A DNA stretch of 64,000 nt from Azoarcus sp. KH32C (lineage in GTDB: Bacteria > Pseudomonadota > Gammaproteobacteria > Burkholderiales > Rhodocyclaceae): contig NC_020516.1 of the NCBI RefSeq assembly GCF_000349945.1, forward strand, positions 2,852,001 through 2,916,000, given 5' to 3'. How positions within the stretch are numbered: the stretch's first letter is position 1; the number at the start of each line of letters is the position of its first letter. Below the pieces are notes generated by a model. The model searched no databases. It was not told the origin of the DNA and worked only from the letters and a program-made list of their open reading frames with translations. Made by a program: the position numbers and the translations under genes. This document shows, piece by piece, positions 26,667 to 35,145 of this stretch.

Positions 26667-27659
26667 ATGAAGACGCTGCTGCTCAAGAAAGAGGAAGTCA
26701 GCCGATTGATATCCATGAAGGAAGTCATCGGTGCGGTCGAAGAAGCCTACAAGGCCTTCAGCAGCGGCCAGGTGGATCAGCCCCCGTATATCGGGATTCA
26801 TCTCCCTCCCCCGCGGGGCGAAATCGACTTCAAGCTCGGATACTACAAGGGCAATGAAGTAATCTCCATGAAGGCGTCTTCTGGAGGCTTCCCCGACAAC
26901 CAGCGGCTCTACGGCGTGCCCAGCGGCATGGGGACCATTCTGCTGTTCGATGCCAGGAGCTGCGCCTTGATCTGCGTAATGGACGGAAGCCTGCTCACCG
27001 GCCTCCGGACCGGGGCATGCGGCGCCGTTTCGGTAAAGGCGCTGGCGCGGAAGAACTCCAAAAAGATCACCTCCATCGGCACCGGGAATCAAGCCAGGAT
27101 GCAGATCCGGGCAATTACCGAGGTCATGAAGATCGAGGAGATCCATGCTTGGGACCACACCCAAGAGTCGCTTTCCAAATACAAAGCGGACATCGAAAAC
27201 GAATTCGGCATTCCCGTGATCATGGGAGGCTCCATGAAGGAAGCTGTGGAGCAGGCCGACATCCTCATTACCACGACCCGGGGAAAAGGCTCGCTGGTGG
27301 AAGCCGACTGGGTAAAACCCGGCACACACATCGTTGCGATCGGCACGGATATGAGGGGCAAGCAGGAATTCGATCCCGAGATCTTCAGGAATGCCAAGAT
27401 CGTGAATGACTCGATCGAGCAGTGCATCGATAAAGGCGAGACCTGGCATCCGTTGAATCGAGGAATCATTGCCAAGGAAGATATCCACGGAGAAATCGGC
27501 GAGATCCTGCTGGGCAGAAAAGCCGGCAGAGAAAATGATCAAGAAATCACGATCTTCGATTCGACCGGAATGGCCATCCAGGACAATACCACCTCGTACA
27601 AGATCTATCAGAACGCAATAGAAGGCAACGTTGGAACCTTCTTCGAATTCATTGCGTAA
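26667..27659 (+). CDS. Ornithine cyclodeaminase/mu-crystallin family protein
   Basis: A 330-residue NAD(P)-binding protein of the ornithine cyclodeaminase fold. Visible family segments are KASSGGFPDN and GLRTGACGAV (substrate-binding Lys/Arg region) and the Rossmann turn SIGTGNQARMQ at about residues 136-146. The fold includes cyclodeaminases, ketimine and iminosuccinate reductases, and the EutC protein of hydroxyectoine breakdown. It is followed by a threonine-dehydratase-like gene, a pairing known from eutBC and from bhcB/bhcD (beta-hydroxyaspartate dehydratase and iminosuccinate reductase). By analogy it may handle an imine of a C4 amino acid. Its DNA is markedly less GC-rich, with many AAG/AAA lysines, than the genes to the left. 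Confidence 0.82.
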   Translation: MKTLLLKKEEVSRLISMKEVIGAVEEAYKAFSSGQVDQPPYIGIHLPPPRGEIDFKLGYYKGNEVISMKASSGGFPDNQRLYGVPSGMGTILLFDARSCALICVMDGSLLTGLRTGACGAVSVKALARKNSKKITSIGTGNQARMQIRAITEVMKIEEIHAWDHTQESLSKYKADIENEFGIPVIMGGSMKEAVEQADILITTTRGKGSLVEADWVKPGTHIVAIGTDMRGKQEFDPEIFRNAKIVNDSIEQCIDKGETWHPLNRGIIAKEDIHGEIGEILLGRKAGRENDQEITIFDSTGMAIQDNTTSYKIYQNAIEGNVGTFFEFIA

Positions 27660-27692
27660 TTTCGATCGAAGCCCTCCCCGGAAATAGCCACC

Positions 27693-28664
27693 ATGCGCAA
27701 CTACCCGACCATTCAGGACATTCGCGAAGCCCAGGAACGGCTGAGGCCCCACATCAAGCACACGCCGCTATTGCGTGGAGAAAAGATGGAGAAGGCCCTC
27801 GGCTGCCAGGTATGGCTCAAGCCCGAAACCCTGCAGATCACGGGCGCCTTCAAGATCCGCGGCGCGCTGAACAAGACCCTTTCGCTTCCAAGGGAAGAGA
27901 TCGCCAACGGCATCATCGCCACGTCTTCGGGCAATCATGCCCAGGGGCTCGCTTACGCCGCCAGGATGCTCGGCGTAAAGGCGATATTGGTGCTTCCGGT
28001 CACCACGCCGAAGATCAAGATCGCCAATACCGAAGCCCTCGGGGCGGAAGTCATCCTTTTCGATGGCGATAACGCTGCCAGATGGAAAAGGGTGTATGAA
28101 ATTGCCGAAGAAATGAATTACGCCGCGGTTCACGCTTTCGAGGACCCTCTGGTGATGGCGGGTCAGGGAACGATCGGCCTGGAGATATTGGAAGATCTGG
28201 AAGATGTGGACGCGGTGATCATTCCCATGGGCGGCGGAGGCCTTATTTCAGGAATCGCGACCGCCATCAAGGAAACGAAACCTTCGGTGCGTGTAATAGG
28301 CGCTGAGCCGGCCTTGACGCCGAAGTACTTCCACAGCAGGAAGAACAAGGAACGTACGTCGCTGCCCTTGAAGAACACCATTGCGGATGGCTTGAGACTC
28401 AGCGTTCCGGGTCGGAACCCGTTTCCCATTATCGAAAAGTACGTCGATGAAATTGTTCTCGTTGAAGACGAGCACATCATCGCGGCCATGCGCATGCTGG
28501 CCAAGGATGCGAAGTTGATCGCCGAACCCGCCGCGTCGATCGGCATTGGCGCTCTATTGGCCGGCGCCGTAAAGGTCGAAGCAGATGAAAAAGTCTGCGT
28601 GGTATTGAGCGGCGGGAACTGGGACTTGAGCGACCTTGCCGAGATATACGGAGCTGGAGAGTAA
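27693..28664 (+). CDS. Threonine dehydratase-like PLP enzyme (hydroxy-amino-acid ammonia-lyase)
   Basis: A 323-residue fold-type II PLP enzyme without a C-terminal ACT regulatory domain, so of the catabolic TdcB/serine racemase/hydroxyaspartate dehydratase size. The PLP lysine is in GAFKIRGA, the substrate loop is TSSGNHAQG, and the glycine-rich phosphate loop is MGGGGLISG. It removes water then ammonia from a 3-hydroxy amino acid such as threonine, serine or 3-hydroxyaspartate. The gene shares the lower GC style of the preceding cyclodeaminase-like gene, 33 bases away, and the two probably arrived together. Which hydroxy-amino acid it uses cannot be told from sequence. Confidence 0.88.
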   Translation: MRNYPTIQDIREAQERLRPHIKHTPLLRGEKMEKALGCQVWLKPETLQITGAFKIRGALNKTLSLPREEIANGIIATSSGNHAQGLAYAARMLGVKAILVLPVTTPKIKIANTEALGAEVILFDGDNAARWKRVYEIAEEMNYAAVHAFEDPLVMAGQGTIGLEILEDLEDVDAVIIPMGGGGLISGIATAIKETKPSVRVIGAEPALTPKYFHSRKNKERTSLPLKNTIADGLRLSVPGRNPFPIIEKYVDEIVLVEDEHIIAAMRMLAKDAKLIAEPAASIGIGALLAGAVKVEADEKVCVVLSGGNWDLSDLAEIYGAGE

Positions 28665-28691
28665 GGAGCGGTCGCGTCTGAGGAGACCGTC

Positions 28692-29102
28692 ATGGATGCC
28701 CATCCGATCGCCTATGGCGTTTCCCACCTGAGCCCGCCTCGCCGCCGGGCACCGGACGGCGAGGAGCGCGCGGCGGCCGGCGCCGTCGCGCGGGCCAAGC
28801 AGTTCATCGAAGACAACTTCCGCGAGCCGATCAGCCTCGACGGCCTTGCCGCCCTCGTCGGCCTCACCCGCTTCAGCCTGGCCAAGCACTTCCGCCAGCG
28901 CGTCGGCGTCTCGCCCTACCGCTACGTGTGCGAGGTTCGGGTGCGTCATGCGCAACGGATGATGGCGCAGGGATTTCGGCTGACCGATGTCGCGAGCGAG
29001 GTCGGCTTTTTCGACCAGAGCCACCTTGCCCGGCATTTCAAGCGTAGCTGCGGGATGACGCCGCGGGAATACATCTCGCGCTGCCTGCACACGCGGGTCT
29101 AG
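28692..29102 (+). CDS. Short AraC family transcriptional regulator
   Basis: A 136-residue protein consisting of little more than the AraC DNA-binding domain: two helix-turn-helix units at about residues 48-68 (LDGLAALVGLTRFSLAKHF) and 97-118 (LTDVASEVGFFDQSHLARHF), ending with the family GMTPREY. There is no room for an effector domain, only a 35-residue basic leader. GAGGAG precedes the ATG. It returns to the high-GC style of the host and is the last gene before a strong terminator. It may control the catabolic genes upstream, but free-standing AraC domains can also act on distant targets. Confidence 0.85.
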   Translation: MDAHPIAYGVSHLSPPRRRAPDGEERAAAGAVARAKQFIEDNFREPISLDGLAALVGLTRFSLAKHFRQRVGVSPYRYVCEVRVRHAQRMMAQGFRLTDVASEVGFFDQSHLARHFKRSCGMTPREYISRCLHTRV

Positions 29103-29160
29103 TCCGGACGCGCCCCCCTTGGACTGACCGACGTCCCGGGGGATAAATCGACTCCCTTTC

Positions 29161-29198
29161 CCTCGGGGTGCTCCCTTCGACGCCCCGAGGTTTTTTTT
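29161..29198 (+). terminator. Rho-independent terminator after the AraC gene
   Basis: CCTCGGGG (29161-29168) pairs with CCCCGAGG (29183-29190) and is followed at once by eight T (29191-29198). It closes the plus-strand run that ends with the AraC gene. The 315-base gap 29103-29417 holds this terminator and, beyond it, a transposase remnant; I see no other gene there. Confidence 0.9.
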
Positions 29199-29269
29199 GC
29201 CTGGATGTCGTCGCGTACACGAAATGTAGAGTCGATCTGTGGCAGCGCACACGCTCGCCTTCGGGCACG

Positions 29270-29398
29270 CCTGCTTTGATCGGCCGCTTCGGCCAGCCTG
29301 AGCATTTCCTGCACTTCGGCCTTGAGCTGGGCTTCGATCTTTTCGGCGTGCTCGTAGGAGAGCGCGCTGTGCCGATTGGCGTGGCGCAATGAATCGCC
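29270..29398 (-). pseudogene. Transposase remnant (IS1182-like linker region)
   Basis: On the minus strand a short frame reads RHANRHSALSYEHAEKIEAQ and continues with a helical, Glu/Ala-rich stretch to about 29273, after which the similarity stops. I recognise this as the middle region of IS1182-type transposases common in Azoarcus/Thauera genomes, where the segment is followed by a PEGMSIPEE-like motif, absent here. Roughly 40 codons survive with no start, no DDE motif and no terminal repeats. It lies at the right border of the catabolic region and suggests past insertion-sequence activity there. The family call is from memory and should be verified by search. Confidence 0.45.
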
Positions 29399-29417
29399 TA
29401 TTCGAAGGTCCTCGCGG

Positions 29418-30491
29418 TCAGATGTCGAGCACGAGCTGCCCCGACTTGGCGCGCGAGACGCAGATCATGATCTTGTCACCGGCCTTGCGCTCCTTGGCGC
29501 TGAGGAATGCGTCGCGATGGTCGGGCGTGCCGGCGATGACGCCAGTCAGGCAGGTGCCGCAGACGCCCTCGCGGCACGAGGTGGCGACGTCGATGCCGTG
29601 CGCGCACAGCGCTTCGACGATGCTTCTGCCGGCAGCGACCGGGATCGTGCGCCCGGAGCGTTGCAGCTTGACTTCGAAGGCGTCGCTCGGCGCCGTCTTG
29701 GCGGCGGGGTCGGCGCTGAAGTATTCGAGGTGGATCGCGTCGGGCGGCCAGATGCCGGCCGTGACCTCGCCGATCAGATCCGTGAAGCGGCGCGGGCCGC
29801 ACATATAGAGGTGGTGGCCCTGCGGGCATTTCCCGAGCAGCGGCTGCAGCAGCTCGCGCACCCGGTCGGCGGCGGGATGGTGGAAGTTCACTTTGTCGGC
29901 GTACGGCTCGGACGAGAGCACCTCATGGAACGCGGTCTCCGCGATCGAGCGCGTGAAGTAATGCAGCTCGTACGAGGCGCCGCGAGCCTGCAGCTCCTGT
30001 GCCATCGCCAGTAGCGGCGTGATCCCGATGCCGCCGGCGATCAGCACGTAATGGCGGGCTCCGTCGACGAGCTCGAAGTGGTTGCGCGGACCGCTGATGG
30101 CGAGCGTGTCGCCGACGCTCACGCGCTGGTGCATTGCGCGCGAGCCGCCGCGCGAGTCGGGCGCGTTCTTGACCGCGATGCGGTACGTGTCGCGCGCGCC
30201 CGGCGCGCCGCACAGCGAGTACTGGCGCACGGTCTCGTCGTCGATCCGCACGTCGATGTGCGCGCCGGCGCTCCAGGCGGGCAGCGTAGAGCCGTCGGCG
30301 CTCACGAGCTCGAACGACTTGATGTCGGCGGCCTCGTCGACGATGCGCCGCACGCGCACCGTCAGCGCCGCGACGGGAGTCTGCACCGGGCGGCGGCCGC
30401 GCAGCGACCTGCGGACCGCGGTCCAGGCGAGCACGATTAGCATGGGAATCGCGAGCGTGGCAATGAGCTGCAAAAGCAGGGAGGTATTCAT
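29418..30491 (-). CDS. Membrane-anchored ferredoxin-type oxidoreductase (phthalate dioxygenase reductase family)
   Basis: A 357-residue electron-transfer protein: N-terminal membrane segment (residues about 4-26, LLLQLIATLAIPMLIVLAW), an FAD/FMN-binding domain with RQYSLCGAP, an NAD-binding domain with IAGGIGITPLLAMAQ and MCGP, and a C-terminal plant-type 2Fe-2S domain with CREGVCGTC and a later Cys in MICVSRA. This is the domain order of vanillate demethylase reductase, but those are soluble; the membrane anchor is unusual. The ATG at 30491 gives the anchor directly; a 12-residue longer frame is possible. It is last in an operon with a PepSY protein, porin and DUF4198 protein, so it may supply electrons for reduction of a metal chelate. 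Confidence 0.85.
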   Translation of the reverse strand: MNTSLLLQLIATLAIPMLIVLAWTAVRRSLRGRRPVQTPVAALTVRVRRIVDEAADIKSFELVSADGSTLPAWSAGAHIDVRIDDETVRQYSLCGAPGARDTYRIAVKNAPDSRGGSRAMHQRVSVGDTLAISGPRNHFELVDGARHYVLIAGGIGITPLLAMAQELQARGASYELHYFTRSIAETAFHEVLSSEPYADKVNFHHPAADRVRELLQPLLGKCPQGHHLYMCGPRRFTDLIGEVTAGIWPPDAIHLEYFSADPAAKTAPSDAFEVKLQRSGRTIPVAAGRSIVEALCAHGIDVATSCREGVCGTCLTGVIAGTPDHRDAFLSAKERKAGDKIMICVSRAKSGQLVLDI

Positions 30492-30558
30492 CTCAATCTC
30501 CGTGCGCCTGGTCGCGCAACGGCGCAAAGCGCCGTGCGCGTGACAGCGGGCTAGTGAA

Positions 30559-31299
30559 TTACTCGGGCAGGTGGGGCAGCACGAACGACAGCGTCGCCAG
30601 GTGTTCGTCGTGGTTCGTCTTCGCAGGATTCGCAGGGGGCGTGGCGAGCGTTGCCGTGACGACGTTGAGGCCCTGGTTGCGCACCCTGATCGTCGCGATG
30701 CCGTCGGCGCCGGTTTTCAGCGGTTCGGAATCGGGGTCGGTGACGTAGTCGGGCTGCACGCTGGCGCCCTGCACGGGTTTGCCTTCATACAGCACCCGAA
30801 CCGTGAGCGCCTGGCCCATCTTGTCCGGCAGTTCCTTCACGAGCGGCACGATCTGCAGCTTGTGGGCGGGCAGTACGGGCGTTGCCACGTCCAGCCGACG
30901 CAGGTGCACCGTGTACTTGACGGTGTGCTCGCTGATCGTCGCATCGGGCACCTCGTCCTTGCCCTTGTTGTGCCACTTGCCGTCGGGCGTCTTGCACCAC
31001 GGGCCGTTGTCCAGGATTGCGGCGACGACGGCCGGCTTGTTGTCGGTGTTCACCACGAGCAGCGGGCCGCTGGGCGCCAACTGCGTCGGCACCTCCTTGC
31101 CGTCTTGGTCGTAAGCCGCGACGGTCTTCACCTTGGGCAGACGCTTCACCGCGTCCAGATCGTCAGCGCCGACTCCGTAGATCAGCGCGAGCTGGTTGGA
31201 ACGCTGCGCGAACCAGATGCCATGGGCCTGCGCCACGGTCGTGGTGCCGAAGCCCGCAATCACGCTCGCCACGAGCGCAAGTTTGCCGAAAGTCTTCAT
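30559..31299 (-). CDS. DUF4198 periplasmic protein
   Basis: A 246-residue secreted protein with a signal peptide (MKTFGKLALVASVIAGFGTTTVAQA, cut before HGIW). The mature protein begins with a His right after cleavage and follows the DUF4198 pattern: HGIWFAQR at the start, paired beta domains, and a late ADGIATIRVRNQGLNVVTA. Such proteins are often linked to nickel, cobalt or copper uptake systems, and the N-terminal His is a plausible metal ligand. AGGAGATAAAA precedes the start. It follows the porin gene by 36 bases in the same operon. Confidence 0.8.
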   Translation of the reverse strand: MKTFGKLALVASVIAGFGTTTVAQAHGIWFAQRSNQLALIYGVGADDLDAVKRLPKVKTVAAYDQDGKEVPTQLAPSGPLLVVNTDNKPAVVAAILDNGPWCKTPDGKWHNKGKDEVPDATISEHTVKYTVHLRRLDVATPVLPAHKLQIVPLVKELPDKMGQALTVRVLYEGKPVQGASVQPDYVTDPDSEPLKTGADGIATIRVRNQGLNVVTATLATPPANPAKTNHDEHLATLSFVLPHLPE

Positions 31300-31335
31300 T
31301 TTTATCTCCTATCCTCTATTGGGGGAACATCACAT

Positions 31336-32421
31336 TTAGAAGTTGTGCCTGATGCCGAAGTCGAATCCGTTGGAGGACTTGCCCGGAGCCGTCACGGCGC
31401 CGTTCAGGGCCGAGGCAGACGCGCCTTCATTGGTCACGTGAGCGGCGGCCGTATACAGGGCAGTGCGCTTCGACAACGGATAGACATAACCAAGCGCCCA
31501 CTTCTTGGCCGCCGGGCTGCCTGCCGCATCAGTGCCGTAACGCGAGTACGCAACGCGGATGGCTCCGACGCCGGCGGGGATCCGCGCGCCCACCAGCCAG
31601 CCCCTGGCGTTGACCGGACCCTTCTCGTCCCATTCGTACATGCCCATGACCTGGACCACACCGAAGTCATAACTCGCGCCTGCGTTGTTCTGCCGGACGT
31701 TGCCCACTGCGTAGAAGGTCCTGCCGACTGCGCCCGACATCGTCAAATTGCCGGTCGAGTAGATGGCGCGGAGGCCATAGCCGTTGCCGTCCTTGGAGGT
31801 TTCGGTACCACTGGGGTTTTCGCCCATGTAGTACATGGCGTGGAACTGGAAGCCGGAGCCGCTGAATCCGCCGGGTCCGTATCCGACCGCGGCGGCGTTG
31901 AAGCCATGGCCGTAGAGGTACGAGATGCTGTTGGAGGCGCGGACCAGGGTCGGGCCGGTGATCGCGGAATTCAACACCTGGCTGCCTCCGCTGCCGCTGA
32001 GGTCGAATGGATCGAAGTCGGCCATGTTCAAGTACTGCGGCACGAAGTCGCGGCCGAGGCGAATCTCACCCCAGTCGCCTCCCACGCTGATGTGCGAACG
32101 GCGGTTGAACGTGAAGCCCCCACCGCCCACAACACCGGTGGGCTGGTTGTTGGTGTTGGTGGATTGGCCAGTGCCGGTGTCGGCGTTGAAGCCGCTTTCA
32201 AGCCAGAATCCGGCCTTGAGGCCGCTGCCAATATCCTCTGTGCCTTTGAAGGCGATCCTGGAAGCGGCAAGGTAGCCGTTGGCCAGTTGGCTCTCGTTCG
32301 AAATGCTGCCAGTACCACGTGCGACGGCGAGGTCTACGGCACCGAACACGGAGACGTTGGATTGAGCGAAAGCGGTGCCGGCGAGCGAGGCCGCGAGGAC
32401 CGCGGGTACGAGTGTTTTCAT
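31336..32421 (-). CDS. Outer-membrane porin (Gram-negative OmpC/Omp38 type)
   Basis: A 361-residue porin of the betaproteobacterial type. It has a signal peptide (MKTLVPAVLAASLAGTAFAQ), then SNVSVFGAVDLAVA as the first beta strand, the family RIAFKGTEDIGSGLKA segment, and the terminal Phe in GIRHNF required by the BAM machinery. A glycine- and asparagine-rich stretch near residue 85 is probably an external loop. It overlaps the upstream PepSY gene by four bases (ATGA), which is uncommon for a porin and shows tight co-translation. Co-expression with a metal-linked set suggests a specialised rather than general porin. Confidence 0.92.
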   Translation of the reverse strand: MKTLVPAVLAASLAGTAFAQSNVSVFGAVDLAVARGTGSISNESQLANGYLAASRIAFKGTEDIGSGLKAGFWLESGFNADTGTGQSTNTNNQPTGVVGGGGFTFNRRSHISVGGDWGEIRLGRDFVPQYLNMADFDPFDLSGSGGSQVLNSAITGPTLVRASNSISYLYGHGFNAAAVGYGPGGFSGSGFQFHAMYYMGENPSGTETSKDGNGYGLRAIYSTGNLTMSGAVGRTFYAVGNVRQNNAGASYDFGVVQVMGMYEWDEKGPVNARGWLVGARIPAGVGAIRVAYSRYGTDAAGSPAAKKWALGYVYPLSKRTALYTAAAHVTNEGASASALNGAVTAPGKSSNGFDFGIRHNF

Positions 32422-33512
32422 TGCGCTTGAATTCCCTTGCATTCGACGTGTTTCCGAGAGGCAGTCTGCGTTTTCGCTTTCATCCGGAAGCGTTGCACCG
32501 CACCCGTCAAGGCCAGCCCGGCGAGCGCCAGCGCGAACAGGGTCCACAACACGCGCGCCACGAGCGCGCCCGCCAGGCCCGGGGTGCCGGGCAGCGTGCC
32601 AAGGTGCAGCGGGTAGACGACGTTGAGATAGCGCACGCTCAGCGGCTGCTCGGCGGCGCGCACGACGCGTAGCACCGAGGCGTCGGATGCGCTCACGAAC
32701 ACGTTGTTGAGACCGATGGGATGCCACTCGTCGCCGCGCATCCGGATGCGCACCTGACCGTTGCGGGGCGGGTAGATGCGAATGGGGCGCGCCTGCGGCA
32801 GCGCTGACACAGCGGCGACGAGGGCCTGGCCCAGGGTTGCCGTCTGCGGCCCGCTCGCAGCTGGTGCCGCCACGCCGGGTGCAGCGGCCGTCTGACCCGG
32901 CCAGGCCGACATCGCTGCACTCGCCCATTCCGGTGAGCGCAGCACGAAGCCGGTCACCAGCATCATCGCCACCGGCAACACGAAGACCGGGCCGATCACG
33001 CGATGCACGCGCCGCCACGGCGTGGCCGGCGGCAGGTGACGCATGCGCAACCAGACCCGCAGCCCCATCGCAACCAGCACCAAGGCGATCAGCGCGATCG
33101 CACGCAGCACCCAGGGGCCGACGTCAGCAAGCAGCAAGCGTTCGTGCAGGCCGTACAGCAGCGTTCTCGCCTGGCTGCTGTCCGGCCGCAATTCGCCTGC
33201 CGTGCCATGCACGACATCGATGTCGGCCCAGCCACTTTCGTTGGAACTCGAGGCGAGCAGGCGCACGCTCACAGGCGCCTGCGCGTCAGGCGGCAAGTTC
33301 ACGTACTCGATTTTCGCCGCCGGATATTGGCGCGCCAGTGCGGCCAGGCCCTGGTCCACTGCCGAGGCCCAAGCCTGCACCGCAGGGGGACTCTCCTGCT
33401 GCGCCGGCAGCGGCTGCATCCACAACAGGACCGCGCCACCCAGGGCCTGAATCGCGAGCAGCGGAGCGAGGATCCAACCGAGGCGGCCATGCCATTGGTA
33501 AGAGAACTTCAT
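32418..33512 (-). CDS. PepSY-associated transmembrane protein
   Basis: A 364-residue inner-membrane protein of the PepSY_TM family. Membrane segments are visible near residues 12-32, 133-153 (VLRAIALIALVLVAMGL), 177-197 (VFVLPVAMMLVTGFVLR) and 318-340. The two periplasmic parts carry PepSY-like folds, and HERLL and RRVHRVIGP contain the histidines thought to bind haem in related ferric-siderophore reductases (FoxB, FpvG types). AGGAGG sits right before the ATG. It is the first gene of the porin operon. A reductase role for a metal complex in the periplasm is inferred from family and neighbours. Confidence 0.85.
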   Translation of the reverse strand: MKFSYQWHGRLGWILAPLLAIQALGGAVLLWMQPLPAQQESPPAVQAWASAVDQGLAALARQYPAAKIEYVNLPPDAQAPVSVRLLASSSNESGWADIDVVHGTAGELRPDSSQARTLLYGLHERLLLADVGPWVLRAIALIALVLVAMGLRVWLRMRHLPPATPWRRVHRVIGPVFVLPVAMMLVTGFVLRSPEWASAAMSAWPGQTAAAPGVAAPAASGPQTATLGQALVAAVSALPQARPIRIYPPRNGQVRIRMRGDEWHPIGLNNVFVSASDASVLRVVRAAEQPLSVRYLNVVYPLHLGTLPGTPGLAGALVARVLWTLFALALAGLALTGAVQRFRMKAKTQTASRKHVECKGIQAQ

Positions 33513-33654
33513 ACGACCTCCTGTTCATGGCTGACGGGGTTGCTCGGACGGTTACGAACTTTTCTTATGTAGTGCATCTATGTCTCCTCTTACCCGATGG
33601 AGGGGTGTGGTTATGACGCCGCGCCGGTCCCCACCGCCCGACACGGTGCGGGAA

Positions 33655-35145
33655 TCACCGCTTCAGGTTGCCCTGGCAGACGTATTTCGTATGCATGTAC
33701 TCGTCGAGGCCGTAACGGGAGCCCTCCCGCCCGTAGCCGGAATCCTTGACCCCGCCGAAGGGCGCAGCCTCGGACGCGAACGCGCCCTCGTTGACCGCGA
33801 CGATGCCGGACTCCAGTGCGGCGGCGACGCGCCACACCCGATCGATGTCATTGGAGTAGAAGTACGAGGCGAGGCCGTAGGGGGTGGCGTTGGCGATCTC
33901 GATCACCTCCGCTTCGCTACCGAAGCGGAACACCGGCACCACGGGGCCGAAGGTCTCCTCATGCGCGAGCGCCATCTCGGTGGTCGCCCCCGTGATGAGC
34001 GCCGGCGAGACGAAGTTCGGTCCGAGCTGCCCGAGCCCGCGGGTGCTTCCGAATACGAGCCGGCCCCCCTTGTCGAGGGCGTCCTCGATGTGGCGCAGGA
34101 TCTTGTCGACGGCGCGTGCGTTGATCATCGGACCGATGAGCGCGTCGGGACGGGTGGCGGGGCCCACCGTGAGCTTGGCCATGCGTTCGGCGAGCTTGGC
34201 GACGAATGCGTCGTGCACCGCCCCGTGCACGAACACCCGGTTCGGACTGACGCACGTCTGCCCGCCGTTGCGGAACTTGGCGGTCATCAGTCCGGCCACG
34301 GCGGCGTCGAGGTCGGCGTCCTCGAACACGATGAACGGCGCATTGCCGCCGAGCTCGAGCGAGAGTTTCTTCAGGGTATCGGCCGATTCGCGCGCGAGAT
34401 GCTTTCCAACGGGCGTCGAGCCGGTGAAGGTGATCTTGCGCACGCGTGGATCCTTGAGCCATTGGCCCACGACCGCGGGCGTGGTCTCGCGCGATGCGGT
34501 GACGATATTGAGGGTCCCCGCCGGCAGCCCCGCCTCCTGGGCGAGCCGCAGCAGCGCGAGCGAGGTGAGCGGCGTGTCCTCGGCGGGCTTGCACACCACC
34601 GTGCAGCCCGCGGCAAGTGCGGGCGCGATCTTGCGGGCGATCATTGCCGCCGGGAAGTTCCACGGCGTCACTGCCGCCACGACCCCGACCGGCTCCTTGA
34701 CCACCGTCATGCGGCGCCCGTCCACCGGCGCCGGGATCACGTCGCCGTAGGCGCGCACGGCCTCCTCGGCGAACCATTCCACGTAGCTCGCGGCATACAG
34801 CACCTCGCCGCGGGCCTCGGCAAGCGGCTTGCCCTGCTCGCGCGAGATGATGCGGGCGAGATCTTCCTGGTGCTCGACGATCGAGGCATGCCAGCGCTTG
34901 ATGAGCTGTGCGCGCTGGCGTGCGGGGGCGTCGCGCCAGGCGGGAAACGCGGCACTGGCGGCGTCCACTGCCGCTTTCGCATCCGCCCCGCTGCTGTCGA
35001 CCACCGGCACGATGACGCTGTCGTCGGCCGGATCGACGACAGCGAAGGTCCTGCCGTCCGCCCCCTCGCACCAATGTCCTCCGATGAAGTTCCGGGACTG
35101 GATAAGGTCGTCACGCGCCGGCGTGAGGGTCAAGGTCGAAGTCAT
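33655..35145 (-). CDS. NAD(P)-dependent succinate-semialdehyde dehydrogenase-like enzyme
   Basis: A 496-residue aldehyde dehydrogenase of the GabD branch. Catalytic Cys298 is in GGQTCVSPNR, Glu264 in LELGGNAP and Asn163 in PWNFP. The CVSPNR context and the C-terminal EAAPFGGVKDSGYGREG are typical of succinate-semialdehyde and glutarate-semialdehyde dehydrogenases. GAGGATG precedes the ATG at 35145. It stands alone on the minus strand, divergent from the GGDEF/EAL gene; the 291-base gap between them shows no promoter that I would rely on. It may complete breakdown of 4-aminobutyrate-like amines produced in the window. Confidence 0.88.
   Translation of the reverse strand: MTSTLTLTPARDDLIQSRNFIGGHWCEGADGRTFAVVDPADDSVIVPVVDSSGADAKAAVDAASAAFPAWRDAPARQRAQLIKRWHASIVEHQEDLARIISREQGKPLAEARGEVLYAASYVEWFAEEAVRAYGDVIPAPVDGRRMTVVKEPVGVVAAVTPWNFPAAMIARKIAPALAAGCTVVCKPAEDTPLTSLALLRLAQEAGLPAGTLNIVTASRETTPAVVGQWLKDPRVRKITFTGSTPVGKHLARESADTLKKLSLELGGNAPFIVFEDADLDAAVAGLMTAKFRNGGQTCVSPNRVFVHGAVHDAFVAKLAERMAKLTVGPATRPDALIGPMINARAVDKILRHIEDALDKGGRLVFGSTRGLGQLGPNFVSPALITGATTEMALAHEETFGPVVPVFRFGSEAEVIEIANATPYGLASYFYSNDIDRVWRVAAALESGIVAVNEGAFASEAAPFGGVKDSGYGREGSRYGLDEYMHTKYVCQGNLKR

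Noticed and set aside
1161..28664. Ectoine/hydroxyectoine degradation cluster (eutABCDE/doe)
   Set aside because: An aspartoacylase-like gene, cyclodeaminase, dehydratase, aminotransferase and Lrp regulator are present, but the ectoine hydrolase (DoeA/EutD) is missing, the racemase-like protein does not look like EutA, and the importer is of the dipeptide type.
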